Assembly (NCBI RefSeq): GCF_001424565.1
Contig: NZ_LMOL01000024.1
Coordinates: 39,640-103,639, forward strand
Direction: 5' to 3'
Length of the DNA: 64,000 nucleotides
Source: Arthrobacter sp. Leaf141
GTDB taxonomy: Bacteria > Actinomycetota > Actinomycetes > Actinomycetales > Micrococcaceae
Under the pieces are notes generated by a model. It had not been told where the DNA came from. It searched no databases and worked only from the letters and a program-made list of their open reading frames with translations. How positions within the stretch are numbered: the stretch's first letter is position 1; every line of letters starts with the position of its first letter. This document shows positions 32,674-42,338 of this stretch, one piece after another. The translations under genes and the position numbers were made by a program.

Positions 32674-35073
32674 CTACACGGCCACGGCGGGCCGGGTTGC
32701 CATCTCCGCCGCCTGGTGCAGCGCCTCAACCATGGACCGCGGATCCGCGATGGCCTTGCCGGCGATGTCGAACGCGGTGCCGTGGTCCACGGACGTGCGG
32801 ATCACCGGCAGGCCCACCGTGATGTTCACGCCCGCCTCGATGCCCAGCACCTTCACCGGGCCGTGGCCCTGGTCGTGGTACATGGCCACCACCAGGTCGT
32901 AGTCGCCGCGGCCGGCCAGGAAAAACAGGGTATCCGCGGGCAGCGGGCCCACGGCGTTGATGCCGGATGCCTGCGCAGCCTTCACGCCCGGCTCGATTTT
33001 CTCGGCTTCCTCGCCCTGCCCGAACAGGCCGTTCTCGCCGGCGTGCGGGTTGATGGCGCACACGCCGATCTTCGGGTGGGGGATCCCGGCCCGGATCAGT
33101 GCCTCGCTCCCGCGCCGGATGGTGCGTTCCACCAGGTCCGGGTTGATCTTCCGGACGGCGTCCATCAGTCCGATGTGCGTGGTCACGTGGATCACCTTGA
33201 TCTTGGGTGTGGAGAGCATCATGGACACCTCCACCGTGCCCGTCAGCTGCGCCAACAGCTCGGTGTGCCCCGGGAAAATGTGGCCGGCCGCGTGCAGCGC
33301 CTCCTTATTCAGCGGCGCCGTGCAGATGGCCTGCACCTTCCCGGCCATCGCCAGCTCGCTGGCCACCCGGATGTACTCGTACGCCGCATGCCCGGCCACC
33401 GGGGAGAGCTGCCCCCACGGCAGGTCTTCCGGCAGCAGCGCCAAGTCGATCACGTTCACCCGGCCCGGCGTGAACACCGCGTCCTCCACGTCCGTGATCA
33501 CCTGGATGTCCGCCTCAATGCCCAGCACCTCGGCGGCCTGGCGCAGCCGCAGCGCGTCCCCGACCACCACGGGCCGGCACTCGGCGTTGCTCTGCGGATC
33601 CAGCACGGCGGCCACCACCACCTCGGGTCCCACCCCGGCGCCATCGCCCATGGTGACGGCCACGTAGGGCAGTTCCGCAGAATCAGTGTTGTTCATGAAG
33701 TGTCCTTCAGGGGGCAGGGACGGCTGGGGTGCCGTCGGCAGGGGGAGTGCGGTGGGGGAGGGATCCTCCGCCGCGGAAGGTTCAGGGGAGCCGGCGAGTG
33801 CGGCCAGGATGGTGCGGAGGCTGTCCCGGCTGCCGAAACTTCCGGGCCGGGTGACCACGGGCATCCCGGCCGCGGTACGGCACAGGACGGCGCCGTTTTC
33901 GATTTCGCCCAGCACCAAGAGTTGCTGGACGCCGAGTGCAGCCAGCACGTGCCGCGCAGTTTCGCCGCCGGTCAGCATCAACGGCCTGTCCCGGGCGAAC
34001 GGTGCAACTGTCCGGGCCAGCCCGCCGGCGATCCGGGCCGACGCCACCGGATCCACGTTGGCCGCCGCCACGGTGACCGCCGCCGGACCCGCCCGGAGGG
34101 CAGTTTCCAGCGCGGCGGTTGACGGGTTTCCGGCCAGGAGATCCTGCGGGGCAAACGTGATGACGGGGACGCCGCCCGCTGCCAGAACGTGGAGCTGCTC
34201 CCGCGCCGGTCCTGACGCCGAGCCCACCACCAGCAACGGCGCCTTGGCGTCCTGCCGGGCTTTGTGGAAGCGGACGACGGCGGCCCTTGGGCGGGGTGCG
34301 TACCCTGCAGTCCGGGCCAGGGCAGCGCCCAATGCGGATGCGCCGGCAAGCCGCAGGCCCGGGATGCCGCGGGCGGCCCGGGCAATGAGGTCCAGGTCCG
34401 CTGTGGTTTCCGCGTCGCAGACGATGACGGCTGCCGGGTGGCCGGCGCTCGCCGCCATCAGGAGGGCGGTCAGGGCCGGGGTTCCGGAGCGGACGGCCGC
34501 CAGGCTGATCAGGGTGGTGTCCAGGGGAGCCAGGGTTGCGGCGACAGACTCGGGCGCTGCCGTCGGTTCGGCATCCCAGAGCGGGGTCCGGTGCAGCGGG
34601 ACACCCCCATGGTGCACCATCCCGTTGACAGTGCTGCGGCCCATTGCGGGCAGCGCGGGGGCCAGGAGGACAGGGCCGCCCTCCGCCAGGACTTCCAATT
34701 GCCGCGCCACCGGTCCGCGGAGCAGCGAATCGAGCTTCAGGAAGACCAGGGGAGCGGCATCCCCGGAGGGCAGCGCCCCCAGGATCAACCGGAGCCTGTC
34801 CGCGGCAACGTCCGCCGGGAACGCCCGGTTGTCCGTGTCCAGAACCAAAGTGGCGGCCGCCCACGGCAGGCAGGCCACGGCTGCCGCAAGGTCTTCCGGA
34901 CCGTGCGGAAGCAGGCGGACCTGGGGGCCGCCGTCGTCCGTTCCCTGCTTTAAAGGCAAGGAATGCGCACTCTGCGCACAGGATTCGGTCAAGTGGGAAG
35001 AGCCGCCCAGCAGCGCCGCGGCGGTCTCGGCCGCGCCGGAAAGGTCGTCAGCAATGGCAAGTATGCGTAGCAT
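32674..35073 (-). CDS. Four-carbon acid sugar kinase fused to 4-phosphoerythronate/threonate dehydrogenase (PdxA2)
   Basis: 799 aa from ATG at 35073 with a perfect AAAGGAGG Shine-Dalgarno. Residues 1 to about 440 are a DtnK/DenK-type kinase (LRILAIADDLSGAAETAA, VLDTDNRAFPADVA, KLDSLLRGPV, ALPAMGRSTVNG, LMLTGGETARHVLAALG). Residues about 465-799 are PdxA2 (VAVTMGDGAGVGPEVV, ICTAPLNKEALHAAGH, FPGHTELLAQLTG, CAINPHAGENGLFG, MYHDQGHGPVKVLG, PVIRTSVDHGTAFDIAGK). Normally two proteins, here one frame with a Pro-rich linker. An in-frame ATG at 33696 with GAAGGA upstream could also yield PdxA2 alone. Known chemistry: phosphorylation of D-threonate or D-erythronate, then oxidation and decarboxylation to DHAP. 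Confidence 0.85.
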   Translation of the reverse strand: MLRILAIADDLSGAAETAAALLGGSSHLTESCAQSAHSLPLKQGTDDGGPQVRLLPHGPEDLAAAVACLPWAAATLVLDTDNRAFPADVAADRLRLILGALPSGDAAPLVFLKLDSLLRGPVARQLEVLAEGGPVLLAPALPAMGRSTVNGMVHHGGVPLHRTPLWDAEPTAAPESVAATLAPLDTTLISLAAVRSGTPALTALLMAASAGHPAAVIVCDAETTADLDLIARAARGIPGLRLAGASALGAALARTAGYAPRPRAAVVRFHKARQDAKAPLLVVGSASGPAREQLHVLAAGGVPVITFAPQDLLAGNPSTAALETALRAGPAAVTVAAANVDPVASARIAGGLARTVAPFARDRPLMLTGGETARHVLAALGVQQLLVLGEIENGAVLCRTAAGMPVVTRPGSFGSRDSLRTILAALAGSPEPSAAEDPSPTALPLPTAPQPSLPPEGHFMNNTDSAELPYVAVTMGDGAGVGPEVVVAAVLDPQSNAECRPVVVGDALRLRQAAEVLGIEADIQVITDVEDAVFTPGRVNVIDLALLPEDLPWGQLSPVAGHAAYEYIRVASELAMAGKVQAICTAPLNKEALHAAGHIFPGHTELLAQLTGTVEVSMMLSTPKIKVIHVTTHIGLMDAVRKINPDLVERTIRRGSEALIRAGIPHPKIGVCAINPHAGENGLFGQGEEAEKIEPGVKAAQASGINAVGPLPADTLFFLAGRGDYDLVVAMYHDQGHGPVKVLGIEAGVNITVGLPVIRTSVDHGTAFDIAGKAIADPRSMVEALHQAAEMATRPAVAV

Positions 35074-35150
35074 TGCTGCCTCCTTTGGCATCGGCGTTAT
35101 GGATCCTGCATACCGAGAACTATCTGGTCTGCACAAAACACGCTAGCCCT

Positions 35151-35169
35151 ATTGCGCGCTTTGCGCAAT
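35151..35169. promoter_or_regulatory. Dyad in divergent promoter of sugar-acid locus
   Basis: ATTGCGC-GCTTT-GCGCAAT is a perfect 7-bp inverted repeat between the kinase-PdxA2 start (35073) and the ABC substrate-binding protein start (35266). It is a candidate operator for the DeoR regulator. Confidence 0.55.
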
Positions 35170-35265
35170 CGTGGCATTGTGATGGCAGTAACACCAGCGG
35201 GGCAGGTATCACCAGGATGCAGCGCCTCGGCCGGCAGGTGCCGGCCCCTTACTTGGAGGTCAAAG

Positions 35266-36891
35266 ATGACTCGATCCGACAACGTTGCCGGCGGCAGCGG
35301 ATTCCTCGGCGAAGTGGCACAGCGTTCCCTCTCCCGGCGTTCCCTGCTGCGGTGGGGCGCCTTGGCCGGAGCAGGCGCAGTGCTGGCACCCGCCGTCACA
35401 GCCTGCGTGGCGCCGAGCGCCCCGGGCGGCGGAGCCACCGGTTCCACCACCCTGACCCTGGGCCTGAACCGCTCCCTGGTCAGCCTGGACAACAAGCTCA
35501 ACCAGTTCGACGCCGCCGTCACCGTCCAGCGGGCCGTCCGCCAGGCCCTGACGGAAATCGGCGATGACCTCAAGCCCCGGAACGTCCTGGCCGAGTCCTT
35601 TGAACTGACCAGCCCCACACAGTGGACGGTCAAGCTCCGCAACGACATCAAGTACTCGGACGGCTCCAGCGTGGCCGTGGAGGATGTGGCCAAGGCCCTG
35701 GAGATGTACAGCCAGGTCAACGGCTCCTTCCTGGCCCCGCAGTTCCCGGAATGGCCCACCGTCACGAAGAAGGACGAGCTGACCTTCACCCTGGACACCA
35801 AGGCGCCGCTGCCGGTGCTCAGCACGCTGATGTCCAACATCCTGATCACCCCGGCCGCCGCCAACAAACCCGAAGAGCTGCAGGACGGCGTGGGCACCGG
35901 CCCGTACAAGGTGGCCTCCGCGGACCGCGGCACCGGCACCTACAAGCTGGTCGTCAACGAGAACTACTGGGGCGAGAAGCCCAGCGTCAGCGAAGTCAAC
36001 GTCCGGTTTATGTCTGAGGAGTCCAGCCGCGTGGTGGCCCTGCGTTCCGGCGAGGTGGACGTGATTGACTCCATCACCCCGGACTCGGTGGCCCAGCTGA
36101 AATCCGTGGACGGCATCGAGATCGAATCGGTCACCGGAACCCGCTACAACCAGCTGTTCTACAACTTCCGCAAGGCGGCGGACAGCCCCATGTCGGACCC
36201 CAAGGTCCGCGAGGCCCTGTCCTACGGGTTCGACAGCAAGTCCGTGGTGGAAGGCATCCTGGGTGGCACCGTCACCTCCGCCAAGGGTGTGGTCCCGCAG
36301 ACCCTGGCCGGCGCCGTCGAAACCGGCGAATACGCCTACGATCCCGGCAAGGCCAAGTCCCTGCTGGCCGGGCTGGGCGTGTCCAACCTGTCCGTCAAGG
36401 TGATCTGGGAAACCGGTGAATTCGCCGCCGACGTTTCCATCATGGAAGCCCTGGTGGAAATGATGAAAGAAATCGGCGTGACGGCCGAGCTGCAGCAGTT
36501 CGAGCCGGGCGGCGACATCTCCTCCTGGCGGCAGGGCAAAGCCGGCGACTGGGACATCCTGGGCAACGGCTATGGAAACCAGACCGGCCTGGCCCTGACC
36601 AACCTGCAGGGCATGTACGCCGGCACGGCGGAGAAGGAAGCCACCCGCGACACGTACCACGGCTTCGTCTTCCCCGAAATCAGCAGCAAAATCATCACCG
36701 CCACGTCAGAGACGGACCAGGCCAAGAGCACCGCACTGCTCACCCAGGTCCAGAAGGACATCTGGGCCAAGTGGCCGTGCATGTGGGCCTTCATCCCCAA
36801 CGCCGTCCTGGCCCGCCGCGCCCGGGTGGACGGCGTCAAGCTCCGCCCCATCAACTCGTACCAGCTCTCCACAGTCAAGGTGAACGGCTAG
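35266..36891 (+). CDS. Opp/Dpp-type ABC substrate-binding lipoprotein
   Basis: 541 aa from ATG at 35266 with GGAGG upstream. The N-terminus has SRRSLLRWG and a lipobox VTAC near residue 45, so it is a Tat-type lipoprotein. The SBP_bac_5 pattern is clear: SVAVEDVAKALEMY, GTGPYKVASADRGTG, VRFMSEESSRVVALRSGEVD, REALSYGFDSKSVV. It is followed by two permeases and two ATPases. In this setting it would bind the sugar acid or a conjugate rather than peptide. Confidence 0.88.
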   Translation: MTRSDNVAGGSGFLGEVAQRSLSRRSLLRWGALAGAGAVLAPAVTACVAPSAPGGGATGSTTLTLGLNRSLVSLDNKLNQFDAAVTVQRAVRQALTEIGDDLKPRNVLAESFELTSPTQWTVKLRNDIKYSDGSSVAVEDVAKALEMYSQVNGSFLAPQFPEWPTVTKKDELTFTLDTKAPLPVLSTLMSNILITPAAANKPEELQDGVGTGPYKVASADRGTGTYKLVVNENYWGEKPSVSEVNVRFMSEESSRVVALRSGEVDVIDSITPDSVAQLKSVDGIEIESVTGTRYNQLFYNFRKAADSPMSDPKVREALSYGFDSKSVVEGILGGTVTSAKGVVPQTLAGAVETGEYAYDPGKAKSLLAGLGVSNLSVKVIWETGEFAADVSIMEALVEMMKEIGVTAELQQFEPGGDISSWRQGKAGDWDILGNGYGNQTGLALTNLQGMYAGTAEKEATRDTYHGFVFPEISSKIITATSETDQAKSTALLTQVQKDIWAKWPCMWAFIPNAVLARRARVDGVKLRPINSYQLSTVKVNG

Positions 36892-36895
36892 CCCC

Positions 36896-37831
36896 ATGCT
36901 CACATACGTCGCCAAACGGTTGAGCCAAAGCCTGCTCACGATCTTCCTGACCGTGTCCACAGTCTTTGTGCTCATCCGCATGGCTCCCGGCGACCCGGCC
37001 TACGCCCTGGCCGGGCCGCTGGCCTCCACCGGGGACCTGGAAAAAATCCGGACCTCCATGGGGCTCAATGAACCCCTCTTCACCCAATACGGCATCTTCC
37101 TCAAGGAACTGGCCGCCGGAAACATCGGCAAGTCATACTCCTTCCAGGCACCCGCCCTGGACGTGGTGCTGGGCAGGCTGCCCAACACCATCTTTCTGGC
37201 GGTCCTCGCCATCCTCCTGGCCATCGTGGTGGCCATCCCGCTGGGCGTCTGGATGGCCAAGCGTGCCGACACCAAGCGTGAGCTGGGCGTCAACGTCCTC
37301 ACCATCGCCGGACAGTCGATGCCCGATTTCTGGATCGGCATCATGCTCCTGACCCTGTTCGCCGTGGTGTTCCCCATCTTCCCGTCCTCCGGCTTCACCA
37401 GCTGGTCCGGGGTGGTGCTGCCCGTTGCCACCATCGCCATCCTGCAGATCGCCCTGGTGTCCCGGATGGTCCGCCGCGAGGTGGGGTCCAACCTGGCCGC
37501 CCCCTACCTGACGGTTGCCCGCGCCCGCGGCACAGGCGAGCAGAAACTCACCTGGGCCTACGCCATGCGCAACTCCTCCATCCCCATCCTCACCACCCTG
37601 GGCACCCGGTTTGCCGGCATGCTCAACGGCGTGGTGGTGGTGGAAGTGGTGTTCAACTGGCCGGGCCTCGGCTCCCTGGTGGTCCGGGCACTCGAAACCC
37701 GCGACTACCCCCTCATCCAGGCAACAGTGCTGGTGACCTCCGTCCTCGCCGTCGGCGTCCAGCTGCTGATCGATCTCTGCTACCCGCTGCTGGACCCCCG
37801 CGTCCGGCTCGGAAAGGTGTCCGTGGCATGA
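36896..37831 (+). CDS. DppB-type ABC permease
   Basis: 311 aa, six membrane helices. The opening LTYVAKRLSQSLLTIFLTVS, loop MGLNEPLFTQYGIFLKELA and EAA-like ARARGTGEQKLTWAYAMRN are typical of DppB. It starts 4 bases after the substrate-binding protein stop and overlaps the next permease by 4 nt. Confidence 0.9.
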   Translation: MLTYVAKRLSQSLLTIFLTVSTVFVLIRMAPGDPAYALAGPLASTGDLEKIRTSMGLNEPLFTQYGIFLKELAAGNIGKSYSFQAPALDVVLGRLPNTIFLAVLAILLAIVVAIPLGVWMAKRADTKRELGVNVLTIAGQSMPDFWIGIMLLTLFAVVFPIFPSSGFTSWSGVVLPVATIAILQIALVSRMVRREVGSNLAAPYLTVARARGTGEQKLTWAYAMRNSSIPILTTLGTRFAGMLNGVVVVEVVFNWPGLGSLVVRALETRDYPLIQATVLVTSVLAVGVQLLIDLCYPLLDPRVRLGKVSVA

Positions 37832-38748
37832 GCACCATCAACGAAATCCCGCTCGCCGCCCAGGCCATGAAACGCCCGACGGCGGTCACCAAGCAGCTGC
37901 TCAAGCGCTCCTCCGCGGCCCGCCGGGAACGCTCGGCGAAGGTGAAGATGGTCCTGGGGGCGTTCCTCACCGCCATCGTGGTCCTGCCGATCGTCCTGGC
38001 GCAGGTCCTCCCGCTGCCGGACGTCGATGCCCAAAACATCACGTCCCGCTTCCTGCCCCCGCTCAGCGGCGGCCACCTCTTCGGCACTGACCAGTTGGGC
38101 CGGGACATCCTCTCCCGCGTCCTGCACGGCGGCCAGGTGTCACTGACCATCGGCGTGCTCGCCGTGGTGATTTCCGGCGTCGTGGGCGTTGTCCTCGGTG
38201 CCCTCGCAGGGTTCTTCGGCGGCTGGGTGGACGCCGTGGTGTCCCGCCTGATCGAAGCCCAGCTCTCGCTGCCACTGCTCATGATGCTCCTGCTGGTGGT
38301 GGCCCTCTTTGGCCCGTCCATCCCGGTCATCACGTTTGTGATCGCGATCGCCCAATGGCCCGAACCCGCCCGCCTCACCCGGTCCCTGGTCCTGGTGGAA
38401 CGCGAAAAGCCCTATGTGCAGGCCGCCAAGGTGCTGGGACTGCCCCAAATCACCACACTGGTGAAGCACATCATCCCCAACGTCATCAACCAGGTGATCG
38501 TGGTGGTCCTGCTGCTGCTGGCCACCGCCGTCCTGATGGAAAGCGCCCTGAGCTTCCTGGGCGCCGGGCCGCAGCGCCCGTTCGCCACCTGGGGCCGCAT
38601 CATCTCCGACGGCCAGGACTTCCTCACCACCTCCTGGTGGATCGTCACCCTGCCCGGCGCCGTGATCGCCATCCTGGTGGTGGGGGTCAACCTGCTGGCG
38701 GACGGCCTCCGGGACCGCGTCCGCCGCCGGAAGGAAACCACAGCATGA
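37828..38748 (+). CDS. DppC-type ABC permease
   Basis: 306 aa. DppC features: HLFGTDQLGRDILSRVLHG near residue 88 and the EAA-like loop AAKVLGLPQITTLVKHIIPN. A long N-terminal cytoplasmic tail (RSSAARRERSAKVKM) precedes the first helix. It overlaps the ATPase start by 4 nt (ATGA). Confidence 0.9.
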   Translation: MSTINEIPLAAQAMKRPTAVTKQLLKRSSAARRERSAKVKMVLGAFLTAIVVLPIVLAQVLPLPDVDAQNITSRFLPPLSGGHLFGTDQLGRDILSRVLHGGQVSLTIGVLAVVISGVVGVVLGALAGFFGGWVDAVVSRLIEAQLSLPLLMMLLLVVALFGPSIPVITFVIAIAQWPEPARLTRSLVLVEREKPYVQAAKVLGLPQITTLVKHIIPNVINQVIVVVLLLLATAVLMESALSFLGAGPQRPFATWGRIISDGQDFLTTSWWIVTLPGAVIAILVVGVNLLADGLRDRVRRRKETTA

Positions 38749-39605
38749 GCGTCCTCGAGGTCCGCGACCTTTCCATCGAACTGATGACCACCGGCGGGGT
38801 GATCCGCGCCGTGGACGGCGTCTCCTTCAGCATCGACGCCGGCCAGACCGTCGCCATCATCGGTGAGTCAGGATCGGGAAAAAGTACGACGGCGATGGGC
38901 CTCCTGAGGCTCCTGCCGGACGACCTCGCCGTCATCTCCGGCCACGCCATGCTGGACGGCGTGGACGTGGTCACCGAACCGAAGAAATTCGCGAAACTCC
39001 GCGGCCGGTCCGTGTCGCTGATCCCGCAGGACGCCATGACGGCCCTGTCCCCGGTGCACACCATCGGCCGGCAGCTGGGCGAGGCCGTGCTCCGCAAAGG
39101 TGCCATGTCCAAAGCCGACCTGAACCGGCGCTGCCTGGAGCTGCTGGAACAGGTCCGCATCCCCAGCCCGGACGCGCAGCTGAAGAAGTACCCGCACCAG
39201 CTCTCCGGCGGCATGCTCCAGCGCGTCCTGATCGCCATGGCGCTCGCCGTGGATCCGGTGCTGCTGGTGGCTGATGAACCCACCAGCGCCCTGGACGTTA
39301 CCGTGCAGGCCGGCATCCTGGACCTGTTGATGGAACTGCAGGAACGCACCTCCGTGGCCATCCTTATGATCACGCACGACCTGGGCGTGGCCCGGCTGGT
39401 CTCGGACCGGATCCACGTGATGAAGGACGGAAAGTTTGTCGAAAGCGGTGAAGTGGAGCAGATTGTGGAGCACCCGCAGACCGAATACACGCAGAAGCTC
39501 CTGGCCGCGGTGCCCAAGCTGGGGCACTGGGACGGGGAACCACAGCACAATGCCCCGGTCTTCAACCCGGCCACGTCCAACACTTTGAACGGAGCACACC
39601 CGTGA
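38745..39605 (+). CDS. Opp/Dpp-type ABC ATPase (D subunit)
   Basis: 286 aa from ATG at 38745. Walker A GESGSGKST near residue 38, Q-loop IPQDAMTALSPVH near 92, signature LSGGMLQR near 150, Walker [14 protein letters not shown] near 170 and H-loop ITHDLGV near 205 are all present. The short C-terminus with HPQTEYTQKLLAAVP is the oligopeptide-type tail. It pairs with the F-type subunit at 39602. Confidence 0.9.
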   Translation: MSVLEVRDLSIELMTTGGVIRAVDGVSFSIDAGQTVAIIGESGSGKSTTAMGLLRLLPDDLAVISGHAMLDGVDVVTEPKKFAKLRGRSVSLIPQDAMTALSPVHTIGRQLGEAVLRKGAMSKADLNRRCLELLEQVRIPSPDAQLKKYPHQLSGGMLQRVLIAMALAVDPVLLVADEPTSALDVTVQAGILDLLMELQERTSVAILMITHDLGVARLVSDRIHVMKDGKFVESGEVEQIVEHPQTEYTQKLLAAVPKLGHWDGEPQHNAPVFNPATSNTLNGAHP

Positions 39606-40501
39606 GCGCCACCCTGCAGACCCCGGCCGGAACGCTGCCGGCGAAGGACCTGGTGCTGTCCGTCAAGAACCTCACCGTGGACTACGCCGTGCACCGCAGC
39701 ACCTTCCGGGCCGTGGACGACGTCAGCTTCGACGTGCCCCGGGGCAGCACCGTGGCGATTGTGGGGGAGTCGGGCTGCGGCAAGTCCACCATCGCCAAGG
39801 CAATCGTCCGGCTGCTCACCCCCACCTCCGGCCAGATCCTGCTCAGCGGCCAGGACATCGCCCGGATGCCGGCACGCCAGCTGCGGCCCCTTCGCGCCAA
39901 GGTACAGATGGTCTTCCAGGACCCCTACGGTTCCCTGGACCCGCACCTGACGGCCGAGGACATCGTGGCCGAACCGCTGACCCTCCGGGGCATCCGCTCC
40001 GCGAAGGAACGACGGGCCGAGGCAGCCAAGCTGATCGACCAGGTGGGCCTGCCGTCCTCGGCGTTGGGCCGGCGGCCGGCAGAGTTTTCCGGCGGGCAGC
40101 GGCAGCGCATCGGCATTGCCCGGGCGCTGGCCTCCAAACCGGAGCTGCTGGTGTGCGACGAAGCCACCAGCGCCCTGGATGTCTCCGTCCAGGCGCAGGT
40201 CCTTGATTTGCTGGCGGACATCCAGCAAGCCACCGGCCTGACGTACCTGATGATCAGCCACAACCTGGGTGTGGTGCGCGAAAGCAGCAGCCACGTCCTG
40301 GTGATGTCCAAGGGAAGGATCGTGGAGCAGGGGCCAACGGAGCAGGTCCTCACCACGCCCCGCGACCCCTATACCCGTGCGCTGCGGGCCGCCGCGCTGG
40401 ACCCGCTGACCATGACCGGCCGCAAACCCCGGGACGTAGTGTCCCGACTGAACAAAGTAGCGCCCCAGGGCGAACCCGTACTGATGGAGGAAGCAAGCTG
40501 A
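39602..40501 (+). CDS. Opp/Dpp-type ABC ATPase (F subunit)
   Basis: 299 aa, starting within the stop of the D subunit. Walker A GESGCGKST, Q-loop VFQDPYGSLDPHL, signature FSGGQRQR, Walker B LLVCDEATSALDV and H-loop ISHNLGV are in order. The last codon overlaps the start of the aldo/keto reductase (TGATG), so transport and metabolism are one operon. Confidence 0.9.
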   Translation: MSATLQTPAGTLPAKDLVLSVKNLTVDYAVHRSTFRAVDDVSFDVPRGSTVAIVGESGCGKSTIAKAIVRLLTPTSGQILLSGQDIARMPARQLRPLRAKVQMVFQDPYGSLDPHLTAEDIVAEPLTLRGIRSAKERRAEAAKLIDQVGLPSSALGRRPAEFSGGQRQRIGIARALASKPELLVCDEATSALDVSVQAQVLDLLADIQQATGLTYLMISHNLGVVRESSSHVLVMSKGRIVEQGPTEQVLTTPRDPYTRALRAAALDPLTMTGRKPRDVVSRLNKVAPQGEPVLMEEAS

Positions 40502-41478
40502 TGCAGGGAACCACCGTGGCGGGACTGGAGCTGCCCATCTCGCAGCTGGCGCTGGGCACCATGACGTTCGGGGACACCGCGTCCGAAGAGGTGGCGGCGG
40601 GGATGCTGGAAACAGCGCTCGACGCCGGCATCACCGTGATTGATACGGCCAACGGGTACGCCGGGGGAACCACCGAGGAAATCCTGGCCAAGCTCCTTCC
40701 CGCCCACCGCGACGCCGTTATCCTCGCCTCCAAGGCCGGCATGCCGCACCCGGATGCAGGGGAGCATTCACCGCTCTCCGCGGAAGGCCTGCGCCTCTCG
40801 GTGGAGGGCAGCCTCCGCAGGCTCGCCACCGACCGGCTGGACCTGTTCTACCTGCACATGCCCGACCGTGCCGCGCCGCCCGCTGAGACGGTTGCCGCCG
40901 TCGGCCGCCTGATCACCGAAGGCAAGGTGGGCGCGTGGGGTGTGTCCAACTTCGCCGCGTGGCAGATCGGTGAGCTGAACGCCGTTGCCGATGCCGCCGG
41001 CGTCGTCCGCCCCGTGGTGGCCCAGCAGCTGTACAACCTGCTGGCCACCCGGCTGGAGGACGAATACCTGGAGTTTGCGGAGCACACCGGATTGCTGACG
41101 ATGGTCTACAACCCGCTGGGCGGCGGGCTGCTGACGGGTAGGCACACCTTTTCGGAGGAGCCCGCTGAAGGCCGGTTCGGTAACTCGCGGCTGGCTGAAA
41201 TGTACCGCCAGCGGTACTGGGACCCGCGGCTTTTTGAAGCGGTGCGGCAGCTGGCCGGGATTGCCGACGGTGCGGGCCTGCCGATGCCGGAGCTGTCCCT
41301 GCGGTGGCTGGTCAGCAAGCCGGGGGTAGGGTCCGTCCTGCTGGGCGGGTCCAAAGTGGAGCAGCTGCAGGCCAACATCACGGCTGCCGCGAAGGGTCCG
41401 CTGCCGGCCGATGTGGTGGCCGCGTGCGACGCGGTGGCCGCTGAAATCCGCGGGCCCATGCCCAAGTACAACCGCTAG
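40501..41478 (+). CDS. Aldo/keto reductase
   Basis: 325 aa. AKR (beta/alpha)8 barrel with catalytic set: Asp and Tyr in VIDTANGYAGG, Lys in VILASKAG, His in LFYLHMPDRA. NADPH site cues are near LLGGSKVEQLQANI. It is translationally coupled to the transporter and probably reduces or oxidises an intermediate of the sugar-acid route; the direction cannot be told. Confidence 0.87.
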   Translation: MQGTTVAGLELPISQLALGTMTFGDTASEEVAAGMLETALDAGITVIDTANGYAGGTTEEILAKLLPAHRDAVILASKAGMPHPDAGEHSPLSAEGLRLSVEGSLRRLATDRLDLFYLHMPDRAAPPAETVAAVGRLITEGKVGAWGVSNFAAWQIGELNAVADAAGVVRPVVAQQLYNLLATRLEDEYLEFAEHTGLLTMVYNPLGGGLLTGRHTFSEEPAEGRFGNSRLAEMYRQRYWDPRLFEAVRQLAGIADGAGLPMPELSLRWLVSKPGVGSVLLGGSKVEQLQANITAAAKGPLPADVVAACDAVAAEIRGPMPKYNR

Positions 41479-41522
41479 CCTTCTGCTGACCATTGAATCG
41501 CCAAACTGAAGAGGAATCCGCC

Positions 41523-42284
41523 ATGAGCGCCGCAGCATTTGCCGAAAAAGCCCGGGCCAAGCAGGCCGTCGTCGGATACTGGGTGGTCCTGGACTCGCCG
41601 GTATCCACCGAGCGGGTGGCGCGGCTGGGGTACGACTACGTGGCCCTGGACGCCCAGCACGGGCTGATGGGGTACTCCGGCTGGCTGCACGGCCTGATGG
41701 CGATCGACGCCGCCGGGGCCGCCGGGATCGTCCGGGTGCCCTCGAACAACGCAGCGTTCATTGGCCAGGCGCTCGACGCAGGTGCCGCCGGGGTGATCGT
41801 GCCGCTGATCAACAACGCGGCTGAAGCCGCTGCCGCCGTCCGGGCAGTCCGGTACCCGCCGCACGGCATGCGGTCCTACGGTCCCATGCGCTCGGCGCTG
41901 CGGATCGGTCCCAAGCCTGCTGAAGCCGATGCCACCGTGCTGTGCCTGGCCATGATCGAGACGCCCGAAGGCTTGGAGAACGTGAAGGAGATCTGCGCAG
42001 TGCCCGGGATCGACGGGGTGTACATCGGCCCGTCCGATCTATGCCTCGCCGTGGGCGGGAAGTTCCCGAACGATCCGGACGTGGCAGAGGTCTTCAACGC
42101 TGCCCTGGTGACCATCCGGGAGGCGGCCGAAGCCGCCGACGTCATCGCGGCGATCCACACGCCCAGCGGTGAGGTGGCGGCCCAGCGGATCGCCGAGGGC
42201 TTCACGTTCGTGACCGTGGCGTCGGACCTGACGCATCTGGAAATTGCCGCGGCAGGTCACCTGTCGACGGCGCGCGGGGAGTAA
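41523..42284 (+). CDS. HpcH/HpaI-type class II aldolase
   Basis: 253 aa from ATG at 41523 with GAGGA upstream. HpcH/HpaI features: YVALDAQHGLMG, GIVRVPSNNAAFIGQALDAG, VIVPLINNAAEA, MIETPEGLENVKEI, IGPSDLCLAVGG. The enzyme uses a divalent metal to cleave 2-keto-3-deoxy-type acids, releasing pyruvate or a related ketoacid. It closes the operon; a terminator follows at 42339. Confidence 0.87.
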   Translation: MSAAAFAEKARAKQAVVGYWVVLDSPVSTERVARLGYDYVALDAQHGLMGYSGWLHGLMAIDAAGAAGIVRVPSNNAAFIGQALDAGAAGVIVPLINNAAEAAAAVRAVRYPPHGMRSYGPMRSALRIGPKPAEADATVLCLAMIETPEGLENVKEICAVPGIDGVYIGPSDLCLAVGGKFPNDPDVAEVFNAALVTIREAAEAADVIAAIHTPSGEVAAQRIAEGFTFVTVASDLTHLEIAAAGHLSTARGE

Positions 42285-42338
42285 GCGGGGAATCACTGGG
42301 CGGACCTTTACATCCGCCTCCGCCAAACGCGCCGCAGC

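Noticed and set aside
31957..34122. A 721-codon plus-strand frame across the DeoR and kinase-PdxA2 genes
   Set aside because: It runs antisense to two genes with unmistakable domains and crosses their intergenic gap; composition is His/Arg-rich shadow.
35260..36660. A 466-codon minus-strand frame opposite the ABC substrate-binding protein
   Set aside because: Antisense shadow; Gly/His/Val-rich with no domain.
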